Shown here piece by piece: positions 7,055 through 14,217 of a stretch of 17,781 nucleotides of DNA; positions within the stretch are counted from its first letter, which is position 1; each line of letters opens with the position of its first letter. Where the stretch lies: assembly GCA_036522835.1 (NCBI GenBank), contig DATDFB010000094.1, positions 1 through 17,781 on the forward strand, written 5' to 3'. This DNA comes from DATDFB01 sp036522835 (lineage in GTDB: Bacteria > Acidobacteriota > Thermoanaerobaculia > Gp7-AA8). Under the pieces are notes generated by a model, which was not told the origin of the DNA, ran no database searches, and saw nothing but the letters and a program-made list of their open reading frames with translations. Both the position numbers and the translations under genes were made by a program.

Positions 7055-7715
7055 ACACCGTCGGATCGGGAACGCCCGCTTCCTCGAATCCCTTCCGCCG
7101 CAGCAGGCAGGAGTCGCAGTGCCCGCACGCCCGCCCCGCTTTGTCCGGGTCATAGCACGAGTGCGTGAGGGCGTAGTCGACGCCGAGCTCCGTCCCCTTG
7201 CGGATGATCTCCACCTTCGTCATCTCGACGAGCGGCGCGACGATGCGCGGCTCGGCGCGCTCGACGCCGCTGCGCGTGCCGGTCTCGATGACGCGCTGGA
7301 ACGCGGCGAGAAAGTCGGGCCGGCAGTCCGGATAGCCGCTGAAGTCGATCGCGTTCACGCCGAGCCAGATCTCCGAGGCGTCGCGGACCTCCGCGTAGCC
7401 GAGCGCGAGCGCGAGAAAGATCGTGTTCCGCGCCGGCACGTAGGTGACCGGGATCCCCGGCGCGCCGACCGCGTCTTTTGGAACGTCGATATCCGAGGTG
7501 AGCGCGCTGCCGCCGAAGAGGCGAAGGTCGAGCGGGAAGACGAGATGCTCCTCGACGCCCTGCGCCTCCGCCACCCGCCGCGCCGCCGCAAGCTCGACCT
7601 CGTGCCGCTGGCCGTAGATGAAGGAGATGGCGTGGCATTCGCGGCCGGCGTGCCTGGCCATGGCCAGGACGGTGGCGGAATCGAGGCCGCCGGAGAGCAA
7701 AATGACCGCGCGCAT
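7041..7715 (-). CDS. queC: 7-cyano-7-deazaguanine synthase
   Basis: The 224-aa ATP-dependent ligase turns 7-carboxy-7-deazaguanine, the QueE product, into preQ0 for queuosine tRNA modification. The PP-loop SGGLDSAT starts at residue 8. YVPARNTIFLALALGYAE and the substrate loop around GYPDCRPDF are conserved QueC features. The C-terminal zinc site is the Cys set in HSCYDPDKAG and RACGHCDSC. The ATG at 7715 is preferred over the in-frame ATG at 7757, because the latter adds 14 extra residues and would overlap the divergent deoA start. There is no Shine-Dalgarno, but TAGTAT lies 8 nt upstream. It appears to lead the minus-strand run queC-queE-mce and beyond. Confidence 0.96.
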   Translation of the reverse strand: MRAVILLSGGLDSATVLAMARHAGRECHAISFIYGQRHEVELAAARRVAEAQGVEEHLVFPLDLRLFGGSALTSDIDVPKDAVGAPGIPVTYVPARNTIFLALALGYAEVRDASEIWLGVNAIDFSGYPDCRPDFLAAFQRVIETGTRSGVERAEPRIVAPLVEMTKVEIIRKGTELGVDYALTHSCYDPDKAGRACGHCDSCLLRRKGFEEAGVPDPTVYARH

Positions 7716-7723
7716 CGCGCGAA

Positions 7724-7733
7724 ATACTACAAT
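7724..7733. promoter_or_regulatory. Putative bidirectional -10 core between queC and deoA
   Basis: The 10-bp ATACTACAAT is the only AT-rich patch in the 28-bp gap. It contains TACAAT on the plus strand (7728-7733, 10 nt before the deoA ATG) and TAGTAT on the minus strand (7729-7724, 8 nt before the queC ATG). The two hexamers share the central TA. The same geometry recurs at 15791-15800. Any -35 contacts would lie inside the opposing coding sequences. The role is inferred. Confidence 0.5.
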
Positions 7734-7743
7734 CGCGCCCCCT

Positions 7744-9057
7744 ATGGCCGACCTCAACGTCTACGAGCTCCTCAACCGCAAGCGCCGCGGCGCGCCGCTC
7801 GACGCGCGCGAGATCGAAGCGTTCGTCGAGCGCTACACGCGCGGGGAGATCCCGGACTACCAGATGTCGGCGCTCTTGATGGCCGTGGCCATCAACGGAA
7901 TGACGGCCGAGGAGATGGCCACGCTGACGCAGGCGATGCTCCGCTCCGGCGAGCAGTGGCACCTGCGCGACCGCTACGACTTCATCGCCGACAAGCACTC
8001 CACCGGCGGCGTGGGCGACAAGGTCTCGCTCGTGCTGACGCCGTGGGTGGCCTCCTGCGGCATCAAGATCGGCATGCTCTCCGGCCGCGGCCTCGGCCAC
8101 ACCGGCGGGACGCTCGACAAGCTCGAAGCGATCCCCGGCTTCAACGCGCGGCTCTCTCGCGCCGACTTCGAGCGCTGCATCGACGAAGCCGCCGCGGTGA
8201 TCTCGACCTCAACCGAGGGCATCGCGCCGGCGGACAAGAAGATCTACGCGCTGCGCGACGTCACCGGCACCGTCGAATCGCTGCCGCTGATCACGGCGTC
8301 GATCATGTCGAAGAAGCTGGCCATGGGGGCGTCGGCGCTGATCCTCGACGTCAAGACGGGCAGCGGCGCGTTCATGCGCCACTACCAGGACTCGAAGGCG
8401 CTGGCGCAGAGCCTCATCGACGCCGCCGCGGGCTCCGGCACGCGCGTCGAGGCGCTGATCACCGACATGGACCGGCCGTTGGGTGTGGCCGCCGGCAACG
8501 CCAACGAGATCGTCGAGACGATTGAATGCCTCAAGGGCCACGGCCCGGCGGATCTCGAAGAGGTGACGCGCGCGCAGGCGGTGCGCATCCTGGTGATGTC
8601 GGGCCGCTACGACGATGCCAGCGCCGGCGCCGCGCTCGACGACGCGCTCCGCTCCGGCCGCGCGCTCGACCAGGCGCGCCAGTGGATCGCCGCGCAGGGC
8701 GGCAACCCCGAGATCGTCGACGATTACGCGCTCTTGCCGCAGCCGCAGCAGACGATCGAGATTGATGCGCCGCGCAGCGGCTTCATCACCCACATCGACA
8801 CCTATCACGCCGGCATGTTCACGGTGGACCTCGGCGCTGGCCGCAAGAAGGCCGACGACGTGATCGACTACGCCGCCGGCGTGATGTTCGACCGGCGCAC
8901 CGGCGACGAGGTGCGGGCGGGGGAGCCGATGGCGCGCATCCAGCTCGGCCATCGCCCGCACGACGCCGAGGAGCTGCGCAAGCGTTTTCTTGGATTTGTC
9001 GAGATCGGCGACGCACCGCCGCCGCCGCGTCCGCTCGTGCACGAGCATCTCACTTAG
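7744..9057 (+). CDS. deoA: Thymidine / pyrimidine-nucleoside phosphorylase
   Basis: The 437-aa protein matches the dimeric phosphorylases that split thymidine, and in some members uridine, with phosphate to give the free base and (deoxy)ribose-1-phosphate. KHSTGGVGDKVS from residue 84 binds phosphate. SGRGLGHTGGTLDKLE from residue 113 is the family signature. The C-terminal 100 residues, from about GFITHIDTYHAG on, form the PYNP domain. The ATG at 7744 gives the standard N-terminus (YELLNRKRRGAPL, near residue 7). It has no Shine-Dalgarno; TACAAT is 10 nt upstream. Whether it prefers thymidine (DeoA) or is broad (Pdp) cannot be read from the sequence, so the symbol is the commoner choice. It converges on the 91-aa membrane protein gene. 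Confidence 0.93.
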   Translation: MADLNVYELLNRKRRGAPLDAREIEAFVERYTRGEIPDYQMSALLMAVAINGMTAEEMATLTQAMLRSGEQWHLRDRYDFIADKHSTGGVGDKVSLVLTPWVASCGIKIGMLSGRGLGHTGGTLDKLEAIPGFNARLSRADFERCIDEAAAVISTSTEGIAPADKKIYALRDVTGTVESLPLITASIMSKKLAMGASALILDVKTGSGAFMRHYQDSKALAQSLIDAAAGSGTRVEALITDMDRPLGVAAGNANEIVETIECLKGHGPADLEEVTRAQAVRILVMSGRYDDASAGAALDDALRSGRALDQARQWIAAQGGNPEIVDDYALLPQPQQTIEIDAPRSGFITHIDTYHAGMFTVDLGAGRKKADDVIDYAAGVMFDRRTGDEVRAGEPMARIQLGHRPHDAEELRKRFLGFVEIGDAPPPPRPLVHEHLT

Positions 9058-9063
9058 CAACTG

Positions 9064-9075
9064 GACGAGCTCGTC
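9064..9075. terminator. Short palindrome between convergent genes, weak terminator candidate
   Basis: GACGAGCTCGTC is a perfect 12-bp palindrome in the 19-bp gap between the deoA stop (9057) and the stop of the opposite gene (9077). It lacks a loop of normal size and a U-tract, so a terminator role is only a possibility from its position. Confidence 0.2.
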
Positions 9076-9076
9076 G

Positions 9077-9352
9077 TCACCCTCGCTCCTCCAAGGCCTG
9101 CAGCACCCGCAGCACCGCGCGCGTGACGTGCGCGCCGAGGGCGAAGAGGCCGAGGATGACGATCGAGTACGTGGCCACGGTGCTGATCAGCAGCAGCACG
9201 TGCAGGCGGTTGTGCATGTCGGCGAGCAGCAGAAAGCCCCCCAGAAAGGCGAGCTCGATGCACGCTCCGGCGATGAAGGCGAGGCGGAAGTTGCGCTGGG
9301 CGCGGTCGACGCGCGCCAGAACGCCGGCACGAATTCCATTCAACGGGTCCAT
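9077..9352 (-). CDS. 91-aa two-pass membrane protein, unknown
   Basis: The ATG at 9352 has a strong GGAGGA Shine-Dalgarno five nt upstream, placed inside the end of the 35-aa gene, so translation is coupled. The first 23 residues are basic and probably cytoplasmic (MDPLNGIRAGVLARVDRAQR). Two hydrophobic helices follow (about 24-43 and 52-75), joined by a short DMHNRLH loop, and the tail TRAVLRVLQALEERG is amphipathic. It is the last gene of the operon enoyl-CoA hydratase, Nth-like, ECF sigma, 35-aa, 91-aa. Position after an ECF sigma factor is where an anti-sigma factor is often found, but the zinc-finger anti-sigma motif is absent. I do not recognise the family. Confidence 0.8.
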   Translation of the reverse strand: MDPLNGIRAGVLARVDRAQRNFRLAFIAGACIELAFLGGFLLLADMHNRLHVLLLISTVATYSIVILGLFALGAHVTRAVLRVLQALEERG

Positions 9353-9447
9353 AGCATTCCTCCAATCAAGCAGGCGATCACGATTGCTTCGACGATGGCG
9401 TAGCCGATGACGAATCGGCGAAAGAAACGGCGGTCACTGTCGTCCAT
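9340..9447 (-). CDS. 35-aa single-pass membrane peptide in the sigma factor operon
   Basis: This short frame starts at ATG 9445-9447 and stops at 9340-9342. It overlaps the sigma factor end by 14 bp and the 91-aa gene start by 13 bp. A GAGGGAG Shine-Dalgarno lies 4 nt upstream within the sigma gene. The peptide begins MDDSDRRFFRRF, a charged cytoplasmic-type head, followed by one hydrophobic helix (about residues 13-32) and a short GMLWTR end. The helix, positive-inside charge, ribosome binding site and tight overlaps on both sides argue that it is translated. A role as a membrane partner of the sigma factor or of the 91-aa protein is a guess. Confidence 0.7.
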   Translation of the reverse strand: MDDSDRRFFRRFVIGYAIVEAIVIACLIGGMLWTR

Positions 9448-9952
9448 GCATCTCCCTCAGTTGTTTGAGTCCGTAGCTGAGCCGCGACTTGACGGTGCCG
9501 AGCGGCACCTCGAGCACGTCGGCGATCTCGTCGAGCGGTAAGTCTTCGTAGTAGTGGAGGACGACGACGGCCTGGCTTGCGGGCGAGAGGCGCGACACGA
9601 GATCGCCGAGCTCGCGCACTTCATCGTGCGACATCGCCGGCGCGGGAAGCTCCTCGTCGAGCTCCTCGGACGGCGGCATGGCGCGGCTGCGCCCGAGAGC
9701 GCGAAAGGCCTCGCGGCTGGCGATGCGGAAGGCCCAGGTGCGGAAGTAGCGCGCCTCGCGCAGCCACGCGAGCTTGCGCGCGATGCGCAGCAGCGTTTCC
9801 TGCAGCACGTCTTCGGGCGCGACGCCGCTCTGCTGCACGAGGCGCGCGATGTAGCCGAAGAGCGGCCGCTGGATCGACTGCAGCACCGCGTCGAGCGCGG
9901 CGCGGTCGCCCTGCTGCGCGCGAAGGACCAGGAGTGTGCCGGCGGGAGTCAT
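9434..9952 (-). CDS. ECF-family RNA polymerase sigma factor
   Basis: The 172-aa protein has the two-domain ECF layout. Region 2 is about residues 25-85, with PEDVLQETLLRIARKL and the -10 reading helix YFRTWAFRIASREAFR. Region 4 is about 115-170, with LSPASQAVVVLHYYEDL then DEIADVLEVPLGTVKSRL as the helix-turn-helix. A linker rich in acidic residues and proline joins them. The start at 9952 overlaps the stop of the Nth-like gene (ATGA). It would direct polymerase to a specific regulon, possibly in response to envelope signals if the two small membrane proteins that follow are its partners. No conventional zinc-finger anti-sigma gene is next to it. The large frame upstream of this start is only the shadow of the Nth-like gene. 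Confidence 0.93.
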   Translation of the reverse strand: MTPAGTLLVLRAQQGDRAALDAVLQSIQRPLFGYIARLVQQSGVAPEDVLQETLLRIARKLAWLREARYFRTWAFRIASREAFRALGRSRAMPPSEELDEELPAPAMSHDEVRELGDLVSRLSPASQAVVVLHYYEDLPLDEIADVLEVPLGTVKSRLSYGLKQLREMHGRQ

Positions 9953-10590
9953 CGCTCGCGGGGAGTGACCCGCGCGCGCGCCATCAGGTTCGAATAGAAG
10001 TCGCAGTGGCTGCGAATGACGCACGCGTCGCAGAGCGGCGCGCTCCGCTTGCAGACCTCCTGGCCGTGGCGTCGCAGCAGAAGATGCGCCTCGACCGCGT
10101 TCGGCAGCTCGCCGGCGGCGGCGACGGCGGATTTGTACGACGCCGCGTAACTGCTCGACTCCGTGCCGTAGCCGAGGCGGAGGAGGACGCGGAGGGCGTT
10201 CGAGTCGGGGGCGAGCGTGCGCTGCTTGCCGGCGAAGAGGAGGATCTTGTCGGCCAGCGGCTCGCCAACGCCGGGATATTTGCGGAGGACTTTCTTGTCG
10301 AGCGGCGCGCCGAATTGGGCGAAGAGCCGCGCGCACTCGACGATCTTCTCGGCGCGCATGAGCGGCTTCATGCCGCCGCCTTCGATGACGCTCGCGATTC
10401 TCTCGACCGGCGTGTCGAGGATGCGGGCGAAGCCGATCTCGTCGCGCAGCCGTTTGAAGGTGGCGAAGCGCTTGGCGTCGTCGACGAGGTAGGCGACGTT
10501 CTCGAGGAGGATGATCTCGTACGGATCGGTGACGGCGGCGCGCGGCGCGCCGTAGACGTCGCGCAGGCGGTCGACTACTTCCCGCTCCAT
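9949..10590 (-). CDS. Endonuclease III-like HhH-GPD protein with [4Fe-4S] loop, altered active site
   Basis: The 213-aa product has the fold signatures of base-excision DNA glycosylases. A helix-hairpin-helix YPGVGEPLADKI at 105-116 is followed by the conserved Asp129 in APDSNALRVLLRLGYG. The C-terminal cluster loop has Cys180, 187, 190 and 196 with the exact X6-X2-X5 spacing. The lysine that gives endonuclease III its AP-lyase chemistry (GVGRKTA) is replaced: here the segment is GVGEPLA with Pro111 at that place. The early helix reads ILLENVAYLVDD instead of the usual SAQ-type motif. It may be a monofunctional glycosylase or a non-catalytic relative. The start at 10590 overlaps the enoyl-CoA hydratase stop by 16 bp and places the DPYE motif at the usual distance. 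Confidence 0.85.
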   Translation of the reverse strand: MEREVVDRLRDVYGAPRAAVTDPYEIILLENVAYLVDDAKRFATFKRLRDEIGFARILDTPVERIASVIEGGGMKPLMRAEKIVECARLFAQFGAPLDKKVLRKYPGVGEPLADKILLFAGKQRTLAPDSNALRVLLRLGYGTESSSYAASYKSAVAAAGELPNAVEAHLLLRRHGQEVCKRSAPLCDACVIRSHCDFYSNLMARARVTPRER

Positions 10591-11333
10591 GCCGGCTTCC
10601 GCTTCTCCACGAACGCGCTCAAGCCCTCGTTCGCGTCGTTCGTCTTCATCAGTTCCTCGAGGTAGAGGCGCTCGACGGCGGCGAGGCGCTCGTCGAAGTC
10701 GGCGCTCTGCGCGAGGCGGAACGCCTTCTTGGCGAGGCGCAGCGACGACGCGCTCTGCCTCCACAGCCGCTGCAGCCACTCGTTCGCGCGCGGCTCGAAT
10801 TCGGCGGCGGGGAAGACGGCGTTGACGAGGCCCAAGGTTGCCGCGGTTGCCGCGTCGATCGTGTCGCCGGTCAGAAGCAGCTCCAGGCCGCGGCGCGGCG
10901 GAGCGATGCGCGAGAGCTGATACGCCGCGACCGGCGGGAAGACGCCGAGGTTGATCTCGGGCTGGCCGAACTTGGCGTGGTCTTGAGCGAGAACGAAGTC
11001 GCAGGCCATGGCCAGCTCGCAGCCGCCGCCGAGCGCGGCGCCGCGCACGAGCGCGACGGTGACGAGGTCGAGCTTTGCCAGCATGCGGAAGCAGCCGTGG
11101 AAGCGCTCGAGCATCGTCACGACGCGGTCGCCCAAGTGATCGTGCACGGAGGCGCCGGCGGAGAAGGCCTTGTCGCCGGCGGCGTCGAGGATGAGGGCGT
11201 GGCGGTCGGCCTTCACGTTCGCGATGGCGTCGCGGAGCGACTCGAGCATCTCGATGTCGAGGATGTTGAGCGGGGGGGCGTCGAGGGTGATGCGGTAGGC
11301 GTGTTCGTCGTGGGTGACCGAAATTTTCGGCAT
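10575..11333 (-). CDS. Enoyl-CoA hydratase/isomerase family protein
   Basis: The 252-aa crotonase-fold protein hydrates or isomerises an acyl-CoA double bond. The oxyanion-hole segments are KAFSAGASV near residue 55 and RGAALGGGCELAMACDF near 98. Both catalytic glutamates of hydratases are kept, Glu106 (GGCELA) and Glu126 (GQPEINLG). The GVFPPVAA stretch after Glu126, together with the SVHDHLGDRVVTML segment, recalls cyclohexa-1,5-diene-1-carbonyl-CoA hydratases of aromatic-acid degradation, as far as memory allows. The substrate is therefore open. It leads the operon that contains the Nth-like and sigma genes. There is no Shine-Dalgarno; TATCAT lies 7 nt before the ATG. A perfect 25-bp inverted repeat lies just upstream. 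Confidence 0.9.
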   Translation of the reverse strand: MPKISVTHDEHAYRITLDAPPLNILDIEMLESLRDAIANVKADRHALILDAAGDKAFSAGASVHDHLGDRVVTMLERFHGCFRMLAKLDLVTVALVRGAALGGGCELAMACDFVLAQDHAKFGQPEINLGVFPPVAAYQLSRIAPPRRGLELLLTGDTIDAATAATLGLVNAVFPAAEFEPRANEWLQRLWRQSASSLRLAKKAFRLAQSADFDERLAAVERLYLEELMKTNDANEGLSAFVEKRKPAWSGK

Positions 11334-11340
11334 GTTGCGA

Positions 11341-11346
11341 ATGATA
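11341..11346 (-). promoter_or_regulatory. Putative -10 box of the enoyl-CoA hydratase operon
   Basis: TATCAT on the minus strand is followed by TCG and lies 7 nt before the ATG at 11333. The palindromic repeat C begins one base further upstream (11348), where the -35 spacer would be, and no -35 hexamer is visible. The role is inferred from the shared pattern. Confidence 0.5.
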
Positions 11347-11347
11347 G

Positions 11348-11416
11348 CGGGCGCACGCCGTGCGCCCCTACCGAGGGGGGCGACATTCGGCGGTAGGGGC
11401 GCACGGCGTGCGCCCG
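11348..11416. repeat. Perfect 25-bp inverted repeat (element C)
   Basis: Arms at 11348-11372 and 11392-11416 are exact complements, separated by 19 nt. Each arm contains GGGGCGCACGGCGTGCGCCC or its complement, which is itself nearly self-complementary, so alternative hairpins are possible. Palindromes that begin GTAGGGGCG are widespread dispersed repeats in several bacterial phyla (general knowledge). It ends one base before the stop codon of the 898-aa gene and starts one base upstream of the -10 box of the enoyl-CoA hydratase gene. It may end transcription of the 898-aa gene. Confidence 0.9.
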
Positions 11417-11417
11417 A

Positions 11418-14114
11418 TCATCGCGTGGGGCGTTTTCGCGGCAGCGGCGGCATGGCCGCCGCACTCCAGATCTCCAGCGAATGATCGGTCAGCAGATAGA
11501 ACATCGGCCCGAGCTGCGCGAGCGAGCGCACCGTCGAGGGCGACGGGAACTGCGCCGCGTTCGCCGTGAACGCCGGAAGCGCGTAGAGCGCGGCGTCGGC
11601 GCTGCGGCCGCTGACGACGCCGCAGCCGTTCGCCGTGCGCACGCGTTGGTCGACGAAGGTGACGCCGGCGGCGCTCGCGTAGGAGCCGAGCGGCTCGGCG
11701 AGCTTCGTCAGCGCGCCGTTGTAGGCGTAGAGCTTCTCGCCGAGGACGTAGACGGTGCCGTTGTTGGCGCTGATGGAGACGGGCGACGGCGACCCCTCGG
11801 TTGCGCGCGACGCCGTCATCGCCGGATGCGCGGCGTCGGTGACGTCGTAGGCGCGAATCTCCGCCGGCGCATCGACGATGGCGTAGGCGCGGTTGCCGTC
11901 GACCGCTACGTCGACCACGCCGCCGGGCAGCGTCGCGGTCTGCGACAGCGCGGCGTCGTAGATCAGCGTCGACTTCGTGCAACTGCCGCTCGTGCAGCCC
12001 TTCGAGATCGACACCCACACCGCGTTGCCGACGGCGAAGATGGCCAGCGGCACGCTGTCGGGAGCGTCGTTGATCGCCGTCTGCGAGAGCGGCACGGCGT
12101 CGGGCGAGTAGCGCGCCACCGTGCGGTTGCTGAAGAGCGCGTAGAGCGCGCTCGGGCTCAGCGCCACGTCGACCATGCCGGGGGTGCGCACCGCGCCGGT
12201 GTGCTGCAGCGCCGGCGTCCAGACGTCGACTGCGCGGCCGTCGAAGAGCGCGAAGCGGTCGCCGGCGGCGAGGACTTTCTTGTAGAACGCGTTTGCGTTC
12301 GTCGAGGGAATCGAGGCGGGCAGCTTCGCGGCCGCGGAGAGCGCGACGGTGGTGATGCCGCTGTCGGTGGCGACGTCGACGACGTTCGGTCCCGTGCCGG
12401 CGAGCCAGCTCATCGCAGCCGCGGAACTGGGGAGCGCGTACTGCTTCGTCAGCTTCTGCGCGGTGAAGACGGAGAGCGAGGAATCGGTGAGGACGAGCAG
12501 CGTCGAGCCGCTGAGCGCGAGCGCGCGGGCGATGCCGACCGTCGACTGCGGCACGATCGTGACGGAGGCCGCCGGGAAGTGGATCAGGTTCACGCCGGCG
12601 AAGGTGTAGATCGCCACCGTGGTGTCGTCGAGCACGGCCGGTGCGGTGGCGACGCCGGTGACGCTCGTGATCGGCGCGTTGGCGAAGTCGGCGTTCGCGG
12701 CGAAGAGGATGAAGGTGACGCCGTCGTCGGGACGCGGCTCGACCACGGCGAGGTTGTTGCCGGAGCGCGCGATCGACGCCGGCTTCACGCCCAGCGCGAT
12801 CTTCTGCGGCGGCGGATTCACCTGGCTCATGTCGGCGGTCCAGAGCGTGCCGTCGGCCAGGACGGCATAGGCGACCAAGCCGCGCAGCACGGCGCTCACG
12901 ACGTTCGCGCCGAACGTGGCGGTGGTGATCGACTGCGGCGTGGTGGAGACGAGCGTCCAGAGGGTGAGGGTCTTCTCCGAGCCGGTGAGAAGGAAGTTGT
13001 TGCCGCCGTCGAAGACGACGTCGTTGTGGTTGTCCCACGAGCGCGCCTGCGTGAGCGCGCCGGTGGTGCTCTGCACGAATTCCGTGACGCCGCCGCCGCT
13101 GCGCGGGACGTAGACGCGATCGCCGAGGGAGAGGATCGAGGCGATGCCGCCGGTGGCATAGCCGCGCAGCGGGAACGGCGCGGCGAAGCCGCTCGTGTCG
13201 TACGTGAGCAGTCCGGCGTCGCCGGCGGCGACGTAGAAGCGGTTCGGCGCGCTCGCCATCGCCAGAACGCGATTGACCGTGCCGAGCGACGGCACGACGG
13301 CGTCGCTCCAGAGCTGGATCGGCGTGGCCGGCGTGGTGAAGTCGAGGGCGCTCAAGTTGCGGTCGGAGGCGCCGGCGAAGAAGACGTCGCCGCCGGCCGG
13401 CGCGAGCGAGGCGATGCCGAACGGCGCCGCCGCAAGCCGGGTCATGTCCGCGCCGCTGCCGCCGAAGACTTCGCTCTGCCGACCGTCGCTCGTGTAGAGC
13501 TTTCCGTTGTTCGCTTTGACGCTCGTCACGCGCGGCAGCGACAAGAAGGTGCCGCGCGGCTGCGGCAGCGACGGGATATCGATGCTGATGACCTCGACCG
13601 AGGAGTCGTTGTCGGCGGCGTAGAGCGTCGTGCCGAGGAGAGCGAGGCTGGTGACGTTGGGGCTCGACGTCGGCAGGGCGCGGCGCGACCAGTCGAAGAG
13701 GTCGAACTGCACGAGGCCGTTGGCCGTCGCGGCGTAGACGGCGTTGGCGGTGACGGCGAGGTCGTTGACCTGCGCGCCGGCGTCGGCGGTGCGCAGGAGC
13801 TTCAGCGCGCGGCCGTTCTTCTGCACGACGGCGACGGCGTTGCCGGTCCCCACGTACGCGACGCCGCCCGCCACGCGCACGACGCGCGTGGTGCCGGGGA
13901 GGGCGAGCGACGTGACGAAGGACGGCGGATCGTCGCGGCGGTCGTAGAGCGCGACGCCGTAGCCGGTCGCGGCCCAGAGATCGTTGCCGTCAACGGCGAG
14001 GTCGTTGAAGGTGGAGCGGAGCTGCGCGGAGAAGATGGGGGCGATGGTGCATTGGGGGACGGCGGTCGGGACGACGAGGAAGGGAATCACGACCGCCAGC
14101 ACACGCACGCGCAT
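11418..14114 (-). CDS. Secreted 898-aa beta-propeller-like repeat protein
   Basis: The N-terminus MRVRVLAVVIPFLVVPTAVP is a signal peptide; the Cys that follows lacks a proper lipobox, so cleavage by signal peptidase I is more likely. The rest is made of degenerate repeats in which a short hydrophobic strand, a turn and an aromatic strand alternate, for example VTSLALLGTTLYAADNDS, GGVAYVGTGNAVAVV and GNAVWVSISKG. This is the pattern of WD/LVIVD-like propeller blades, probably two or more propellers over nearly 900 residues. The composition is rich in Ala, Val, Thr and Ser, with few Cys. Such proteins usually bind partners or surfaces outside the cell; no catalytic motif is evident. There is no Shine-Dalgarno; TAGACT lies 7 nt before the ATG. 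Confidence 0.8.
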   Translation of the reverse strand: MRVRVLAVVIPFLVVPTAVPQCTIAPIFSAQLRSTFNDLAVDGNDLWAATGYGVALYDRRDDPPSFVTSLALPGTTRVVRVAGGVAYVGTGNAVAVVQKNGRALKLLRTADAGAQVNDLAVTANAVYAATANGLVQFDLFDWSRRALPTSSPNVTSLALLGTTLYAADNDSSVEVISIDIPSLPQPRGTFLSLPRVTSVKANNGKLYTSDGRQSEVFGGSGADMTRLAAAPFGIASLAPAGGDVFFAGASDRNLSALDFTTPATPIQLWSDAVVPSLGTVNRVLAMASAPNRFYVAAGDAGLLTYDTSGFAAPFPLRGYATGGIASILSLGDRVYVPRSGGGVTEFVQSTTGALTQARSWDNHNDVVFDGGNNFLLTGSEKTLTLWTLVSTTPQSITTATFGANVVSAVLRGLVAYAVLADGTLWTADMSQVNPPPQKIALGVKPASIARSGNNLAVVEPRPDDGVTFILFAANADFANAPITSVTGVATAPAVLDDTTVAIYTFAGVNLIHFPAASVTIVPQSTVGIARALALSGSTLLVLTDSSLSVFTAQKLTKQYALPSSAAAMSWLAGTGPNVVDVATDSGITTVALSAAAKLPASIPSTNANAFYKKVLAAGDRFALFDGRAVDVWTPALQHTGAVRTPGMVDVALSPSALYALFSNRTVARYSPDAVPLSQTAINDAPDSVPLAIFAVGNAVWVSISKGCTSGSCTKSTLIYDAALSQTATLPGGVVDVAVDGNRAYAIVDAPAEIRAYDVTDAAHPAMTASRATEGSPSPVSISANNGTVYVLGEKLYAYNGALTKLAEPLGSYASAAGVTFVDQRVRTANGCGVVSGRSADAALYALPAFTANAAQFPSPSTVRSLAQLGPMFYLLTDHSLEIWSAAAMPPLPRKRPTR

Positions 14115-14121
14115 CGCACGA

Positions 14122-14127
14122 AGTCTA
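14122..14127 (-). promoter_or_regulatory. Putative -10 box of the 898-aa protein gene
   Basis: TAGACT on the minus strand is followed by TCG and is 7 nt before the ATG at 14114. Repeat B2 starts five bases upstream at 14132, so the -35 region would fall in the repeat. It is weaker than the other candidates, and its support is the shared pattern. Confidence 0.4.
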
Positions 14128-14131
14128 CATG

Positions 14132-14217
14132 GAGTCCTGAGTCCTGGGTCCTGGGTCCTGAGTTGCTCAGAACCCAGGACTCAGGACCCAGGACTCAGGA
14201 CTCAGGACTCAGGACTC
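14132..14217. repeat. Palindromic element B2 of AGTCCTG-type heptamers
   Basis: The left arm has four tandem heptamers (AGTCCTG, GGTCCTG). The right arm has about six complementary units (AGGACTC, AGGACCC) around a GTTGCTCAGAAC centre. It shares its unit with B1 at 6352-6416 but differs in number and order, as expected of an element that gains and loses units. Its last base is the first base, on the plus strand, of the yceI stop codon. Confidence 0.85.

Noticed and set aside
7624..7743. Upstream extension of deoA to an earlier ATG
   Set aside because: The extension lies antisense to queC and adds residues absent from the family. The ATG at 7744 gives the standard N-terminus.
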